From: Litorimonas sp.
GTDB lineage: Bacteria; Pseudomonadota; Alphaproteobacteria; Caulobacterales; Maricaulaceae
Length of the DNA: 33,957 nt
Direction of reading: 5' to 3'
Assembly: GCA_029936425.1 (NCBI GenBank)
Contig: JAPYSU010000024.1
Coordinates: 1-33,957, forward strand
In this document: one piece after another, positions 24,001 through 31,054 of the stretch
How positions within the stretch are numbered: the first letter of the stretch is position 1
Layout: every line of letters begins with the position of its first letter
Position numbers and translations under genes: made by a program
Notes under the pieces: model-generated
Seen by the model: only the letters and a program-made list of their open reading frames with translations
Database searches by the model: none
What the model was told of the DNA's origin: nothing

Positions 24001-24234
24001 GACCCCTTCCACTTCGGACAGGGCCTCTTCCATTCTGACAATGATTTGTTCTTCCACATCCTGCGGAGACGCTCCTGGCCAGGACACATAGGTCCAGGCT
24101 CCGGGGAATTCGACATAAGGCTCAAGCTCCCGGTCGATCTGAATATAGCTGATAATTCCGCCTAGGAGTAAAGCGAACATGAGGAGGTTCGCCGCGACAG
24201 GGTTTCCCGCCCACCATTGAATAATCCGGTTCAT
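21082..24234 (-). CDS. RND efflux transporter, inner-membrane permease (AcrB/HAE1-like)
   Basis: 1050 residues, full RND length. The N-terminal helix is NPVAANLLMFALLLGGIISY. The first periplasmic domain follows, then the helix block with GVIVDDAIIVGEAI, in which D399-D400 match the proton-relay pair D407-D408 of E. coli AcrB. A second repeat ends with helices including GMFAAAGVAVNDNLVLLDYV and RRFRPILLTSLTTFVGLLPLM. It exports small toxic molecules using proton entry, together with the adaptor encoded just upstream and an outer-membrane channel not present here. Its ATG overlaps the stop of the adaptor gene (TAATG). Substrate is not predictable; this divergent HAE1-like branch is common in marine alphaproteobacteria. 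Confidence 0.97.
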   Translation of the reverse strand: MNRIIQWWAGNPVAANLLMFALLLGGIISYIQIDRELEPYVEFPGAWTYVSWPGASPQDVEEQIIVRMEEALSEVEGVNRMWAFAGEGGGSVTVEGKNGVDEAKLMADVKRAVDSINAFPPAAEEPQINIFRNRDEIIRLAVSGDETVSERELKRFSEKTRREIALLGYVPAVELFGVRGEEVSIEVSEDDLRRYGLTLDEVAQAVRGTSVNASSGTVRTDIGNMQLRTRNQADTQAEFENIVVRQDPGGALIRVKDVATVIDGFEQVNLMATVNGQRTVLVQIQSGPSMDIVKMSENVKEYLKKKEGNLPPGISITTWEDDADQYVGRISTITKNFLMGLLLVGATLFLFLRPMIAFWVSAGIAAAFAGGLALLPLFDVSFNMISTFAFLLVIGVIVDDAIIVGEAIHFKTEEGETGLDAAVNGTKMVVKPVIFAVLTTMIFFAPWMYLSGGTSEFTRAISLVVIFSLLFSLIESLLILPAHLAHLKPVNPQSRIMKLQNRISDSLTTFARNVYRPTITAALRHRYLTASLFLGMMILTIGVVANGLVKSSFFPEGESDQIEISVDLPEGTPYARTLEVLAQLQTAEETLKEEIKSEDGDLIENWYTRSRDNNVLALVKLVPPETRALSAKETAERLRALIGEVPDAENITVNYQNGNNGPPIQYVLNAKEFGDLEAAADDLMARLRSYEGVFNVVNDMESATEEVQFDLKPGAESLGVTAADVARQVRQGFFGEEVQRLPRDGEDVRVYVRYPRVDRESLDFLKSIRIRTNDGRELPLDAVADLRFEKGTNQILRRERQRAIIVSAEVVSERIDEIRKELNEGFFDEFDTLHPNVTRGNIGRAQGEAEFQQELMTFMLIAIGVAYFLVAVSFKSYSEPILILLAAIPFCYCGMIIGHMTMGATMSLLSLLGMFAAAGVAVNDNLVLLDYVHRLREKGLDGAQALVEAGTRRFRPILLTSLTTFVGLLPLMMEKSLQAQWLIPIGISLAFGVIFALFVTLFFVPALYGIGADIRRFFVYLINGKEYETFTKSLKEADEPVELPPMVAAE

Positions 24235-25526
24235 TATTCGCCTCCCTCAAGAGATGTCTCCAGGGCGGCAGTCTTTGTCGGTTTGACGACCTCTATTTTC
24301 ATTCCGTCGGCGACCCCTCTTATGGGAGAGGTAATAACTGTGTCTCCGGACGTCAGACCGTTGCCAAGAATGGCCTGATCCCGATTGGAGGATATGACGG
24401 AGACGGTTTTAATACTCAGCGTTTCATCACGGTTAGCGATATAAACCTTATCCTCCCCTCGCAAAGCCGATCGCGGAATCAGCAAAGCCCCGGATAGTTT
24501 CTGTCCCTCTACAGCCGCATTTACAAATATCCCCGGCGCCAGAGGCATGCCCTCATCCGAGCCTTTTCCAAAAGGGTCTTCAACTTCCGCGTAAGCGTAA
24601 AGGACACGGGTTCCGGTCTCAAAATGACTGTCGGTTCGGACAATCCGGCCGCTCCATTGACTATATCTGCCGGCAACATTGGCGGAGAGCGTCACGGGCA
24701 AACCCGGATTATTCGTAGAGGCTTCAAAGCCGAGCGTTAGACCTGCCCGGCGCAAGTCCTCATTGGTCATCGGCAGGCGAACATCCATGACGTCCGTGGA
24801 ATAAATTTCCCCTAGCCGCGTTCCCGCGGAGACGAATTCCCCCTGATCAATATGACGAATGGTGACGCGGCCTGTAAAAGGCGCATAGAGCGATGTCCGT
24901 TTAAGCTGTAATTCGGCTTCGGCAAGCCGCGCGTTTGCAGAAGCGAGTCTGGCTTTGGCTTCTGCCATTTGCGGCTCCCGTAAACTCAACGGGCTCGGAT
25001 CCCCGCTCCGGCCCAGTTCCTGCCAGTCCTGACGGGCCACCAGAGACTCAGACGTTTCCCGGCTGAGCTGTGTTTCGGCCTGCGCCACCTCGGCTCTGGC
25101 CTGTGTGACCCGCAAATCAAATTCCGTCGGCTCAATACGCACGAGCAGATCGCCTTTGTTAAACTGCCCGCCCTCTATGAATTTAGGCGACATATAAGTG
25201 ATGAGCCCGCCGACCTGGGGAACCAGATTAATCTTCGTACGCGGCTGAACCTCGCCTTGGACATCGACGCTCAAAGTCACGTCTTGCTGAGACGTATTGG
25301 CGGTCAGAACGGGAATAGCCTTGACGACCTCCTCTTTTTCTTCCGGCGTAGGTTTGAGCGCGCCCATGGCAATAAAGCCGACAATCGCTGCCATCAGGAC
25401 GAGAACAGGCAGGACAAAAACAATCACCCGCCAAACCCAGAGCTTCTTTCGCGGAAGCTCCGCGTTCGATGTGTAACGATCGGTCTGAGGTCCAGACGGA
25501 TTGAGGGTATTGTTTGAATCAGTCAT
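24234..25526 (-). CDS. RND efflux periplasmic adaptor (HlyD/MFP family)
   Basis: 430 residues. A membrane anchor lies at about 30-56. The lipoyl-like halves (VDVQGEVQPRTKINLVPQVGG and LKRTSLYAPFTGRVTIRHIDQGEFVSAG) flank a coiled-coil hairpin at about 140-215 (RVTQARAEVAQAETQL to RLASANARLAEAELQL). Beta-barrel and membrane-proximal domains follow. The adaptor links the pump to an outer-membrane channel. A GGAG site precedes the ATG by 6 to 7 bases. It is the first gene of the efflux operon and has a promoter plus operator upstream (25566-25611). No tolC-like gene is visible in the window. Confidence 0.95.
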   Translation of the reverse strand: MTDSNNTLNPSGPQTDRYTSNAELPRKKLWVWRVIVFVLPVLVLMAAIVGFIAMGALKPTPEEKEEVVKAIPVLTANTSQQDVTLSVDVQGEVQPRTKINLVPQVGGLITYMSPKFIEGGQFNKGDLLVRIEPTEFDLRVTQARAEVAQAETQLSRETSESLVARQDWQELGRSGDPSPLSLREPQMAEAKARLASANARLAEAELQLKRTSLYAPFTGRVTIRHIDQGEFVSAGTRLGEIYSTDVMDVRLPMTNEDLRRAGLTLGFEASTNNPGLPVTLSANVAGRYSQWSGRIVRTDSHFETGTRVLYAYAEVEDPFGKGSDEGMPLAPGIFVNAAVEGQKLSGALLIPRSALRGEDKVYIANRDETLSIKTVSVISSNRDQAILGNGLTSGDTVITSPIRGVADGMKIEVVKPTKTAALETSLEGGE

Positions 25527-25565
25527 GTCGTCTCCTTACCGATTGGCACATCGGTTTCTGACGAC

Positions 25566-25594
25566 TGTATAGACAAAGAATTATTGTTTTTCAA
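25566..25594 (-). promoter_or_regulatory. Predicted promoter of the RND operon
   Basis: On the minus strand TTGAAA (25594-25589), a 17-base spacer and TATACA (25571-25566) form a good sigma-70 promoter. Transcription would start near 25559, about 33 bases before the adaptor start codon. Confidence 0.65.
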
Positions 25595-25611
25595 TAATAA
25601 TTTATTGAAAA
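25588..25611. promoter_or_regulatory. Palindromic operator overlapping the RND promoter
   Basis: TTTTCAATAA and TTATTGAAAA are perfect 10-base inverted arms separated by TAAT. The palindrome covers the -35 box of the predicted efflux promoter, the place for a repressor. It differs from the TTGACAT palindrome at the MarR gene, so a different regulator, perhaps of the TetR family, is expected. No such gene is adjacent. Confidence 0.6.
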
Positions 25612-25688
25612 GAGTTATATAGTTGGGGAAAAACGATAATTTATGAGTTTAAACTACCTTAATGTCATGATTTTTATGTTCTTGGCAT

Positions 25689-25713
25689 AAAAAAGGCGGG
25701 ACAAAGCCCGCCT
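25689..25713 (-). terminator. Intrinsic terminator of dksA
   Basis: On the minus strand AGGCGGG and CCCGCCT form a perfect 7-bp stem with a CTTTGT loop, followed by a run of six T, 26 bases after the dksA stop codon. Confidence 0.92.
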
Positions 25714-25738
25714 CGATTCGATTTTTGCAGCCCAGGAA

Positions 25739-26170
25739 TTATCCGGCGCGCAGACGCTCGCCGCGTTCGTGCATTTCCTGCGCTTCCAAGGACAGCGTTG
25801 CAATCGGGCGCGCGTCCAGACGGCGCAGCTCGATCGGGTCGCCTGTTTCTTCGCAAATGCCGTAAGTGCCGTTTTCGATTCGGCGCAGCGCCTTCTCGAT
25901 TTTATTGGTCAGCTTGCGCAGACGGTCTTTCGTCCGGAGCTCTAGCTGTCGGTCCGCATTTGCCGCTGCCGTATCCGCCGGATCCGGGTGAGACACGTTC
26001 TCGCCGCGAAGATATTCCACCGTATTGCGCGTTTCCGCAACAATTTCGGCTCTCCAAGCGAGGAGTTTCTGCCGGAAATATTCCTTTTGGATAGGATTCA
26101 TGAACTCTTCGTCTTCCGAAGGTTCATAGTTTGCCGGTACATTAACCGGTTTTTTGGTTGCCTTTGTCAT
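25739..26170 (-). CDS. dksA: RNA polymerase-binding transcription factor DksA
   Basis: 143 residues. The acidic coiled-coil tip motif DxxDxA is D63-P-A-D66-T-A68, essential for action in the RNA polymerase secondary channel together with ppGpp. The zinc-finger region has a single cysteine, C106 in YGICEETGDPIELRRLDARP, and lacks the other three zinc cysteines of E. coli DksA. This is the pattern seen in other alphaproteobacteria and resembles zinc-independent DksA2 proteins. A long conserved coiled coil runs through about 28-100. An AGGGG site precedes the ATG. A strong terminator follows the gene. Confidence 0.96.
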   Translation of the reverse strand: MTKATKKPVNVPANYEPSEDEEFMNPIQKEYFRQKLLAWRAEIVAETRNTVEYLRGENVSHPDPADTAAANADRQLELRTKDRLRKLTNKIEKALRRIENGTYGICEETGDPIELRRLDARPIATLSLEAQEMHERGERLRAG

Positions 26171-26394
26171 ATTGAAAACCCCTTATGACATGATCCACAA
26201 ACACCCCATGCAACGCGCCCTTCTAATGGGGCGACTTTCAATTGCCGCGCCGCTATAAAGTGAGTCATTCAGACGCGCAATCCAACAATGCAGAAATATT
26301 GATGACAATTATTTGAACCTTGCATCGTGGTATGTGAGACGTAGAAGACCGCTTTCAAGACAAACCGCAGAAGAAATAATAATGAGAGACGATT

Positions 26395-27237
26395 ATGAAG
26401 TTTGAAGGCACAAAAGATTATGTCGCCACTCAGGATCTGAAAATGGCCGTAAACGCGGCGATCACTCTGGAACGTCCGCTTCTTATCAAAGGCGAGCCCG
26501 GCACAGGCAAAACCGTTCTCGCGCATGAAATTGCCCAAGCGCTCGACACGCCCCTGCTTGAATGGAACATCAAATCCACGACCAAAGCCCAGCAGGGCCT
26601 CTATGAATATGACGCGGTGGCCCGTCTGCGCGATTCACAGCTTGGTGATGACCGGGTCCACCATATTGAAAATTACATTAAACGCGGTCAGGTCTGGGAG
26701 TCTTTCATCAGCGAGAAGCGTCCTATTCTCCTTATTGACGAAATCGACAAGGCTGATCTCGAATTCCCGAATGACCTCTTGCATGAGCTCGATAAAATGA
26801 GTTTCCATGTTTACGAGACAGGAGAGACTGTCACGGCCAAGCAGCGCCCGATCATCATCATTACCTCCAACAATGAAAAAGATTTGCCCGACGCGTTTCT
26901 GCGCCGCTGTTTCTTCCACTACATCCAATTCCCGGATGAAGAGACGATGAAGGAAATCGTTCAGGTCCATTTCCCCGATATCAAAACCCGCATGCTCTCC
27001 GCCGCGCTGAAACGCTTTTTCGAAGTCCGGGCCATGCCGGGCCTCAAGAAAAAGCCGAGCACGTCCGAATTACTTGACTGGCTGAAACTGCTACTCGTCG
27101 AAGACATCGATCCGGAGACGTTGCGCGAAACCGACAAAACAAAAATGATCCCGCCTCTCCATGGCGCGCTTCTGAAAAACGAACAGGACGTGCATCTGTT
27201 TGAACGTCTGGCGTTTCTGTCGCGGCGCGAGGGGTAA
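26395..27237 (+). CDS. MoxR-type AAA+ ATPase
   Basis: 280 residues. The Walker A motif GEPGTGKT is at 33-40, Walker B is in RPILLIDEIDKAD, sensor 1 is in IIITSNNEKDLPDAFLRRCF, and helices typical of MoxR-type AAA+ proteins follow. These ATPases act as chaperones that insert metals or assemble complexes, nearly always with a von Willebrand factor A (VWA) protein encoded next to them. No VWA gene is present here: dnaB follows instead. The AAA protein may work with an unlinked partner. The start at 26395 has a GAGA ribosome site. The 224-bp gap to the divergent dksA holds their two promoters, not resolved with confidence. Confidence 0.9.
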   Translation: MKFEGTKDYVATQDLKMAVNAAITLERPLLIKGEPGTGKTVLAHEIAQALDTPLLEWNIKSTTKAQQGLYEYDAVARLRDSQLGDDRVHHIENYIKRGQVWESFISEKRPILLIDEIDKADLEFPNDLLHELDKMSFHVYETGETVTAKQRPIIIITSNNEKDLPDAFLRRCFFHYIQFPDEETMKEIVQVHFPDIKTRMLSAALKRFFEVRAMPGLKKKPSTSELLDWLKLLLVEDIDPETLRETDKTKMIPPLHGALLKNEQDVHLFERLAFLSRREG

Positions 27238-27240
27238 AAC

Positions 27241-27271
27241 TTATCCCCGTTATCCCCATGACTTATCCCCA
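27241..27271. repeat. Three DnaA-box-like 9-mers upstream of dnaB
   Basis: TTATCCCCG (27241-27249), TTATCCCCA (27250-27258) and TTATCCCCA (27263-27271) are direct repeats, the first two abutting and the third after 4 bases. The second and third differ from the DnaA consensus TTATCCACA at one position. They sit just after the MoxR-type gene stop and 82 to 112 bp before dnaB. Confidence 0.5.
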
Positions 27272-27300
27272 TGTATAACTCATTTGCTCTAGGAGCCGTT

Positions 27301-27315
27301 GTTCTATATCTGTTC
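27301..27315 (+). promoter_or_regulatory. LexA (SOS) box upstream of dnaB
   Basis: GTTC-TATATCT-GTTC matches the alphaproteobacterial LexA consensus exactly and agrees with the recA box of this window at 13 of 15 bases. It ends 37 bases before the dnaB start codon, a position suited to repression. A GAATC (GANTC) site follows at 27332-27336. Confidence 0.75.
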
Positions 27316-27352
27316 TAGTGCCGACCTTTTAGAATCGGCCTAGGGGTGAGCA

Positions 27353-28837
27353 ATGGTATTTGCAGAAGAACATAACGACGAAGAGACAACCCTCGACACG
27401 ACCCCGCATAGTAGTGAGGCCGAACAGGCCCTGCTCGGCGCCCTGCTCTATGACAATGAGATTTACCACCGCGTCAGCGGCATTGTGCAGGCCAAGCATT
27501 TCTACAACCCAATCCACGTCCGGATTTACGACTCGATTTCGAAACTGATCGAACATGGCAAGCTGGCAGACGCTATTGTCCTCAAAAACCGGTTCAGCCA
27601 GGACGAAACCCTGATCGATATTGGCGGCGTGGAATATCTCGCCCTTCTGCTCGACTCGGCCCCGCCCGGCGCCACCGCCCCCGAATATGCCAAGCTGATT
27701 TTCGATCTCGCCATGCGGCGCGAGCTTATCCGCCTCGGCGACGAAATCCGGCAAGGCGCGTCCAATCCGGAAAGCGAGCTCGACGCGCGTCAGCAAATCA
27801 CCAACGCCGAAGGCCAGCTTTTCAACCTGGCCGAAATCGGCGGCACGCAGAGCGGTTTTGTCACGTTCGAATCCGCCCTCATCCAGTCCATTGAAATGGC
27901 CAGCGCGGCCTTTACGCGGGACGGCAATCTTTCCGGCACCTCGACGGGCCTTCTGGATCTCGATCGCCAACTCGGCGGGATGCACCGCTCCGACCTCATC
28001 ATTCTGGCCGGACGACCCTCTATGGGGAAAACCTCGCTCGCCACCAATATCGCTTTTAATATCGCCAAAAAATTTCGCCGCGAACGCGATGAAAACGGCG
28101 TCGAGAAAACCGTTGATGGCGGCATTGTGGGCTTCTTCTCGCTCGAGATGAGCAGTGAACAGCTCGCCACGCGACTTCTGGCCGAACAATCCGGCGTGCC
28201 GTCGCACCGCATACGCCGCGGCGATATCAACACCGAACAATATGAGCATATCCGCGACAGCGCCGACGAGATCAGCCGCCTGCCCCTGCATATTGATGAT
28301 ACGGGCGGGATTTCCATCGGCGCGCTCTCGGCGCGGGCGCGCCGTCTGAAACGCATGGTCGGCCTCGACATGATTGTGGTCGATTACCTCCAGCTTCTGA
28401 CCGGCGGGAATGCCATGAATAGTCAGGCCAACCGCGTGCAGGAAGTGTCCATGATTACGCAGGGCCTCAAAGCTCTGGCCAAGGAACTCGACATTCCCGT
28501 CCTCGCTCTGGCGCAGCTCTCGCGGCAGGTAGAGCAGCGCGACGACAAACGCCCGCAGCTTTCCGATCTACGCGAATCCGGCTCGATTGAACAGGACGCC
28601 GACGTCGTCATGTTCGTCTTCCGCGAAGAGTATTATCTCGCTAGGGCCGAGCCGTCCGAAGGCACGGAAGAACATATGCAGTGGCAGGAAGACATGGACA
28701 AGCTCATGGGCAAGGCCGAAGTCATTGTCGGCAAGCAAAGACACGGCCCCATCGGCACGGTGAAACTCTCCTTTAACGCCGACCTGACAAAATTCGGCAA
28801 TCTGGCACCGGAAGAATATGAAGGCGGAGCGTTTTAG
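27353..28837 (+). CDS. dnaB: Replicative DNA helicase DnaB
   Basis: 494 residues. The N-terminal primase-binding domain (SSEAEQALLGALLYDNEIYHRV) is followed by a RecA-like motor: Walker A GRPSMGKT at 220-227, the H2/Walker B region MIVVDYLQLLTGG, and LALAQLSRQVEQRDDKRPQLSDLRESGSIEQDADVV in separate stretches. It unwinds DNA at the replication fork as a hexamer. The ATG at 27353 has an AGGGGTGAG site. The gene stands alone, with its own 115-bp regulatory region containing DnaA-like boxes, a LexA box and one GANTC site. Confidence 0.98.
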   Translation: MVFAEEHNDEETTLDTTPHSSEAEQALLGALLYDNEIYHRVSGIVQAKHFYNPIHVRIYDSISKLIEHGKLADAIVLKNRFSQDETLIDIGGVEYLALLLDSAPPGATAPEYAKLIFDLAMRRELIRLGDEIRQGASNPESELDARQQITNAEGQLFNLAEIGGTQSGFVTFESALIQSIEMASAAFTRDGNLSGTSTGLLDLDRQLGGMHRSDLIILAGRPSMGKTSLATNIAFNIAKKFRRERDENGVEKTVDGGIVGFFSLEMSSEQLATRLLAEQSGVPSHRIRRGDINTEQYEHIRDSADEISRLPLHIDDTGGISIGALSARARRLKRMVGLDMIVVDYLQLLTGGNAMNSQANRVQEVSMITQGLKALAKELDIPVLALAQLSRQVEQRDDKRPQLSDLRESGSIEQDADVVMFVFREEYYLARAEPSEGTEEHMQWQEDMDKLMGKAEVIVGKQRHGPIGTVKLSFNADLTKFGNLAPEEYEGGAF

Positions 28838-28917
28838 GGGCAAATAGGTGACCTTCTGTGGTTTAAGGTGCAAAGGCGGCGTTTGTTTTGGTTTTTTAGT
28901 GGTAGAGGCAAATTAAC

Positions 28918-29760
28918 ATGTCTGACAATGAATCCGATAATTTTTCTGACAGGAATCTGGAGCAAGAGTTTAAGGGTTTAGAAACAAAATCAGCAGCGAA
29001 AGTCAGTCAATCTGCAATGGAAATTGCATCTGGTTCAGTGCCATTCATTGGGGGTCTAATATCTTGGATCGCTAGTAACTGGTCAGAACAAGAGCAATCT
29101 CGAGTAAATGCATTTTTTTTATCTTATCTGGAAATGCTGCAAGACGAACTTCGAGAAAAACATAGGACAATGGGCGAGATAATTTCTCGTATTGACCTTC
29201 AAGATGAAGAAATTTCCGACAGAGTGTCTTCAAGTGAATATCAGAAATTATTTAAAAAGGCTTTTCGTAATTGGAATGCTGTGGAAAGTGAAACAAAGCA
29301 AAAAATTGTTAGAAATATTCTAGCTAATGCAGCAGTAGCAAAAACTACTTCAGATGATGTTGTTTCTCTTTTCTTGGATTGGATATCTTTGTATTCTGAA
29401 TTTCATTTCGAAGTCATATCAGCAATTTATAACAATGGTGGTATTTCCAGAGGAGAAATTTGGAAAAAACTAGAGAAACAAGAAGTGCGTGAAGACTCAG
29501 CTGAAGCAGATCTTTTTAAACTCGTCATAAGAGACTTGTCCACGGGTTCAGTAGTTCGGCAATATCGAGAAACAGATGCCCATGGAAATTTCATCAAAAG
29601 ACCATCAAGAAGAGCACCCAAAGGACAAGGGTCTAAAATTTTAGAATCAGCTTTCGAAAACACTAAACGCTATGAGCTCACGGGACTAGGAAAACAGTTC
29701 GTTCATTACGCTATGACTGAAATCGTGCCAGTTATTGAGTTCGATCCTAAGCAAATTTAA
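28918..29760 (+). CDS. Unrecognised AT-rich orphan: hydrophobic helix, helical core, winged-helix-like C-terminus
   Basis: 280 residues; I do not recognise the family. An acidic N-terminus (1-30) is followed by a hydrophobic, glycine-containing segment at about 35-55 (SGSVPFIGGLISWIASNW) that could insert into a membrane. Charged helices run from 57 to about 160, including WNAVESETKQKIVRNILANA. From about 160 to 266 it looks like a winged helix: FHFEVISAIYNNGGISRGEIWKKL, DLFKLVIRDLSTGSVV, and finally YELTGLGKQFVHYAM. Two 60-base samples of the gene are 33% and 30% G+C against 55% for one from dnaB, a sign of horizontal acquisition. It stands alone, with a GAGG ribosome site 10 bases before the ATG. 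A possible DNA- or stress-sensing effector; function unknown. Confidence 0.85.
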   Translation: MSDNESDNFSDRNLEQEFKGLETKSAAKVSQSAMEIASGSVPFIGGLISWIASNWSEQEQSRVNAFFLSYLEMLQDELREKHRTMGEIISRIDLQDEEISDRVSSSEYQKLFKKAFRNWNAVESETKQKIVRNILANAAVAKTTSDDVVSLFLDWISLYSEFHFEVISAIYNNGGISRGEIWKKLEKQEVREDSAEADLFKLVIRDLSTGSVVRQYRETDAHGNFIKRPSRRAPKGQGSKILESAFENTKRYELTGLGKQFVHYAMTEIVPVIEFDPKQI

Positions 29761-29815
29761 ATCTATAAATACAGTTATTAAACTTGAAGTACATTCACGA
29801 AAATTCTTACCCCAC

Positions 29816-31012
29816 TCAAATCTCAAACTCCGCCTCCACGATCGCCCTGAACGCTTTTTTCGCCTCTTTGTCCCGATCATATAAGAGCGGGGCATTGGTG
29901 CGATTGACCGGATAGCCGTTCAGCCAGGATTGCCCGTCATTCACGCCCCAGGTGGTGACGGAGGTCACGCTCGGCCGAGCGGCAAAGCCGTCATAAAGCG
30001 CGCGATATTTTCGCGCCTGATCGTCAAGAACAGATTGCGGAATGTTGCCTCCATAATCGGCGGCGCAATTGGTCTGCGAGGCAAAACAGGAGGGAGGATC
30101 ATTATAAATGGAGATATCGAGTTCCGTGACGTGATTTTCCAACCCCATGAATTGATCATCCACAGCGTCGATAGCGGCCAGAACATCCGCCGCCGGTGTC
30201 GGCGCCTGAATATGCATTTGATGGCCAACGCCGTCCACGGGAATGCCGCGATCCACTAAATCGCGAACCACCTGCAGCACCCTCCCGCGTTTTCCGCTCA
30301 GCTCGGTATTATATTCATTGATAAAAAGAAGCGCGTCCGGGTCGGCGGCGCGGGCCGCTTCGAACGCCCAGTCAATATAGTCAGGGCCGCCTGCCGCTTG
30401 ATACCAATTGGAATTGCGGTAAGGCGCTGTCGCGCCGTCATCATCACTGATAACTTCGTTCACCACATCCCAGGCATAGACCCTGCCTTTGAAATGGGTA
30501 ACGACATCCGTGACATATTTTTGCAACCGAGCTTTAACCTCGGCCGGCGACCCTTGAAAGAAATAGTCCGGCGTCGCGCGATGCCAGAGCAAGGTGTGCC
30601 CTCGTAGGGCCATATTATTTGCCTCGACAAATGCCAAAAGGGAATCTGCCTCTTCGAAAGTATAACTTCCCTCTGTCGGAGAAAGTGCCTCCGGCTTCAT
30701 CACATTTTCAGCTGTAATAGAACTGAATTGATCCTTCAAAATCTGTGCATCAGCCTGCCCGTCCGCGATTTGCGCCGGAGCAATCGCCGCCCCGACCAGG
30801 AACTGATTTTGAAACTTGTCCCGAAAAGCCCCTTTTTCCGGCATATACGCCGCTGGCGGGGGTGGAGGCGGCGGAGGCGGAGGCGGAGGTGGTGGTGGAG
30901 GCGGCGTTACGCTGACCGATGACCTCCCGGCTCCCCCGCCGCCGCAAGCGCTGAGCGTCAGGCCGGCCACCCCGCCCAGTAATCTCAATCGGTCTCGCGC
31001 TGAAAATTTCAT
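29816..31012 (-). CDS. GH10 endo-beta-1,4-xylanase lipoprotein with a polyproline linker
   Basis: 398 residues from the ATG at 31012. Other in-frame starts exist at 31018, 31024 and TTG 31033; I chose 31012 for its signal peptide (MKFSARDRLRLLGG) and a GGGG site 6 to 7 bases upstream. The lipobox LSAC puts the lipidated cysteine at C23. A run of 17 prolines (37-53) spaces the GH10 barrel from the membrane. The acid/base is E186 in WDVVNEVI and the nucleophile E297 in VTELDIS; HTLLWH and the late TTWGVNDGQSWL are also GH10 hallmarks. It should cut xylan outside the cytoplasm, perhaps at the cell surface. A palindromic operator lies 29 bp upstream. There is no carbohydrate-binding module. Confidence 0.96.
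   Translation of the reverse strand: MKFSARDRLRLLGGVAGLTLSACGGGGAGRSSVSVTPPPPPPPPPPPPPPPPPAAYMPEKGAFRDKFQNQFLVGAAIAPAQIADGQADAQILKDQFSSITAENVMKPEALSPTEGSYTFEEADSLLAFVEANNMALRGHTLLWHRATPDYFFQGSPAEVKARLQKYVTDVVTHFKGRVYAWDVVNEVISDDDGATAPYRNSNWYQAAGGPDYIDWAFEAARAADPDALLFINEYNTELSGKRGRVLQVVRDLVDRGIPVDGVGHQMHIQAPTPAADVLAAIDAVDDQFMGLENHVTELDISIYNDPPSCFASQTNCAADYGGNIPQSVLDDQARKYRALYDGFAARPSVTSVTTWGVNDGQSWLNGYPVNRTNAPLLYDRDKEAKKAFRAIVEAEFEI
30854..30904 (+). repeat. (GGN)17 tract encoding polyproline
   Basis: Seventeen consecutive CCN codons of the xylanase read as GGN on the plus strand, using all four proline codons. The third bases are mixed, so it is not a pure DNA microsatellite. The G-rich strand has many GG or GGG blocks and could form quadruplex structures; the length may vary between strains. 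Confidence 0.9.
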
Positions 31013-31040
31013 AGTCATCCCCATAAGTTGCAACGCTTAT

Positions 31041-31054
31041 TGACAGCGCTGTCA
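31041..31054. promoter_or_regulatory. LacI-type operator upstream of the xylanase
   Basis: TGACAGCGCTGTCA is a perfect 14-bp palindrome with the AGCGCT centre typical of LacI/GalR-family operators. It stands 29 to 42 bp upstream of the xylanase ATG, in the 257-bp gap to the divergent amidohydrolase. Sugar-responsive repression of the xylanase is a reasonable inference. No LacI-family gene is in the window. Confidence 0.6.

Noticed and set aside
25649..25662. CtrA-like TTAA pair near the RND promoter
   Set aside because: The spacing is 6 bases, not 7, so it does not match the consensus.
27241..27271. Short direct repeats as a CRISPR array
   Set aside because: The units are 9 bp with 0-4 bp spacers; no spacer-repeat pattern or cas genes are present.
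27329..28291. 320-codon open frame on the minus strand
   Set aside because: It is antisense to dnaB, whose motifs are unmistakable, and shows no recognisable domain.
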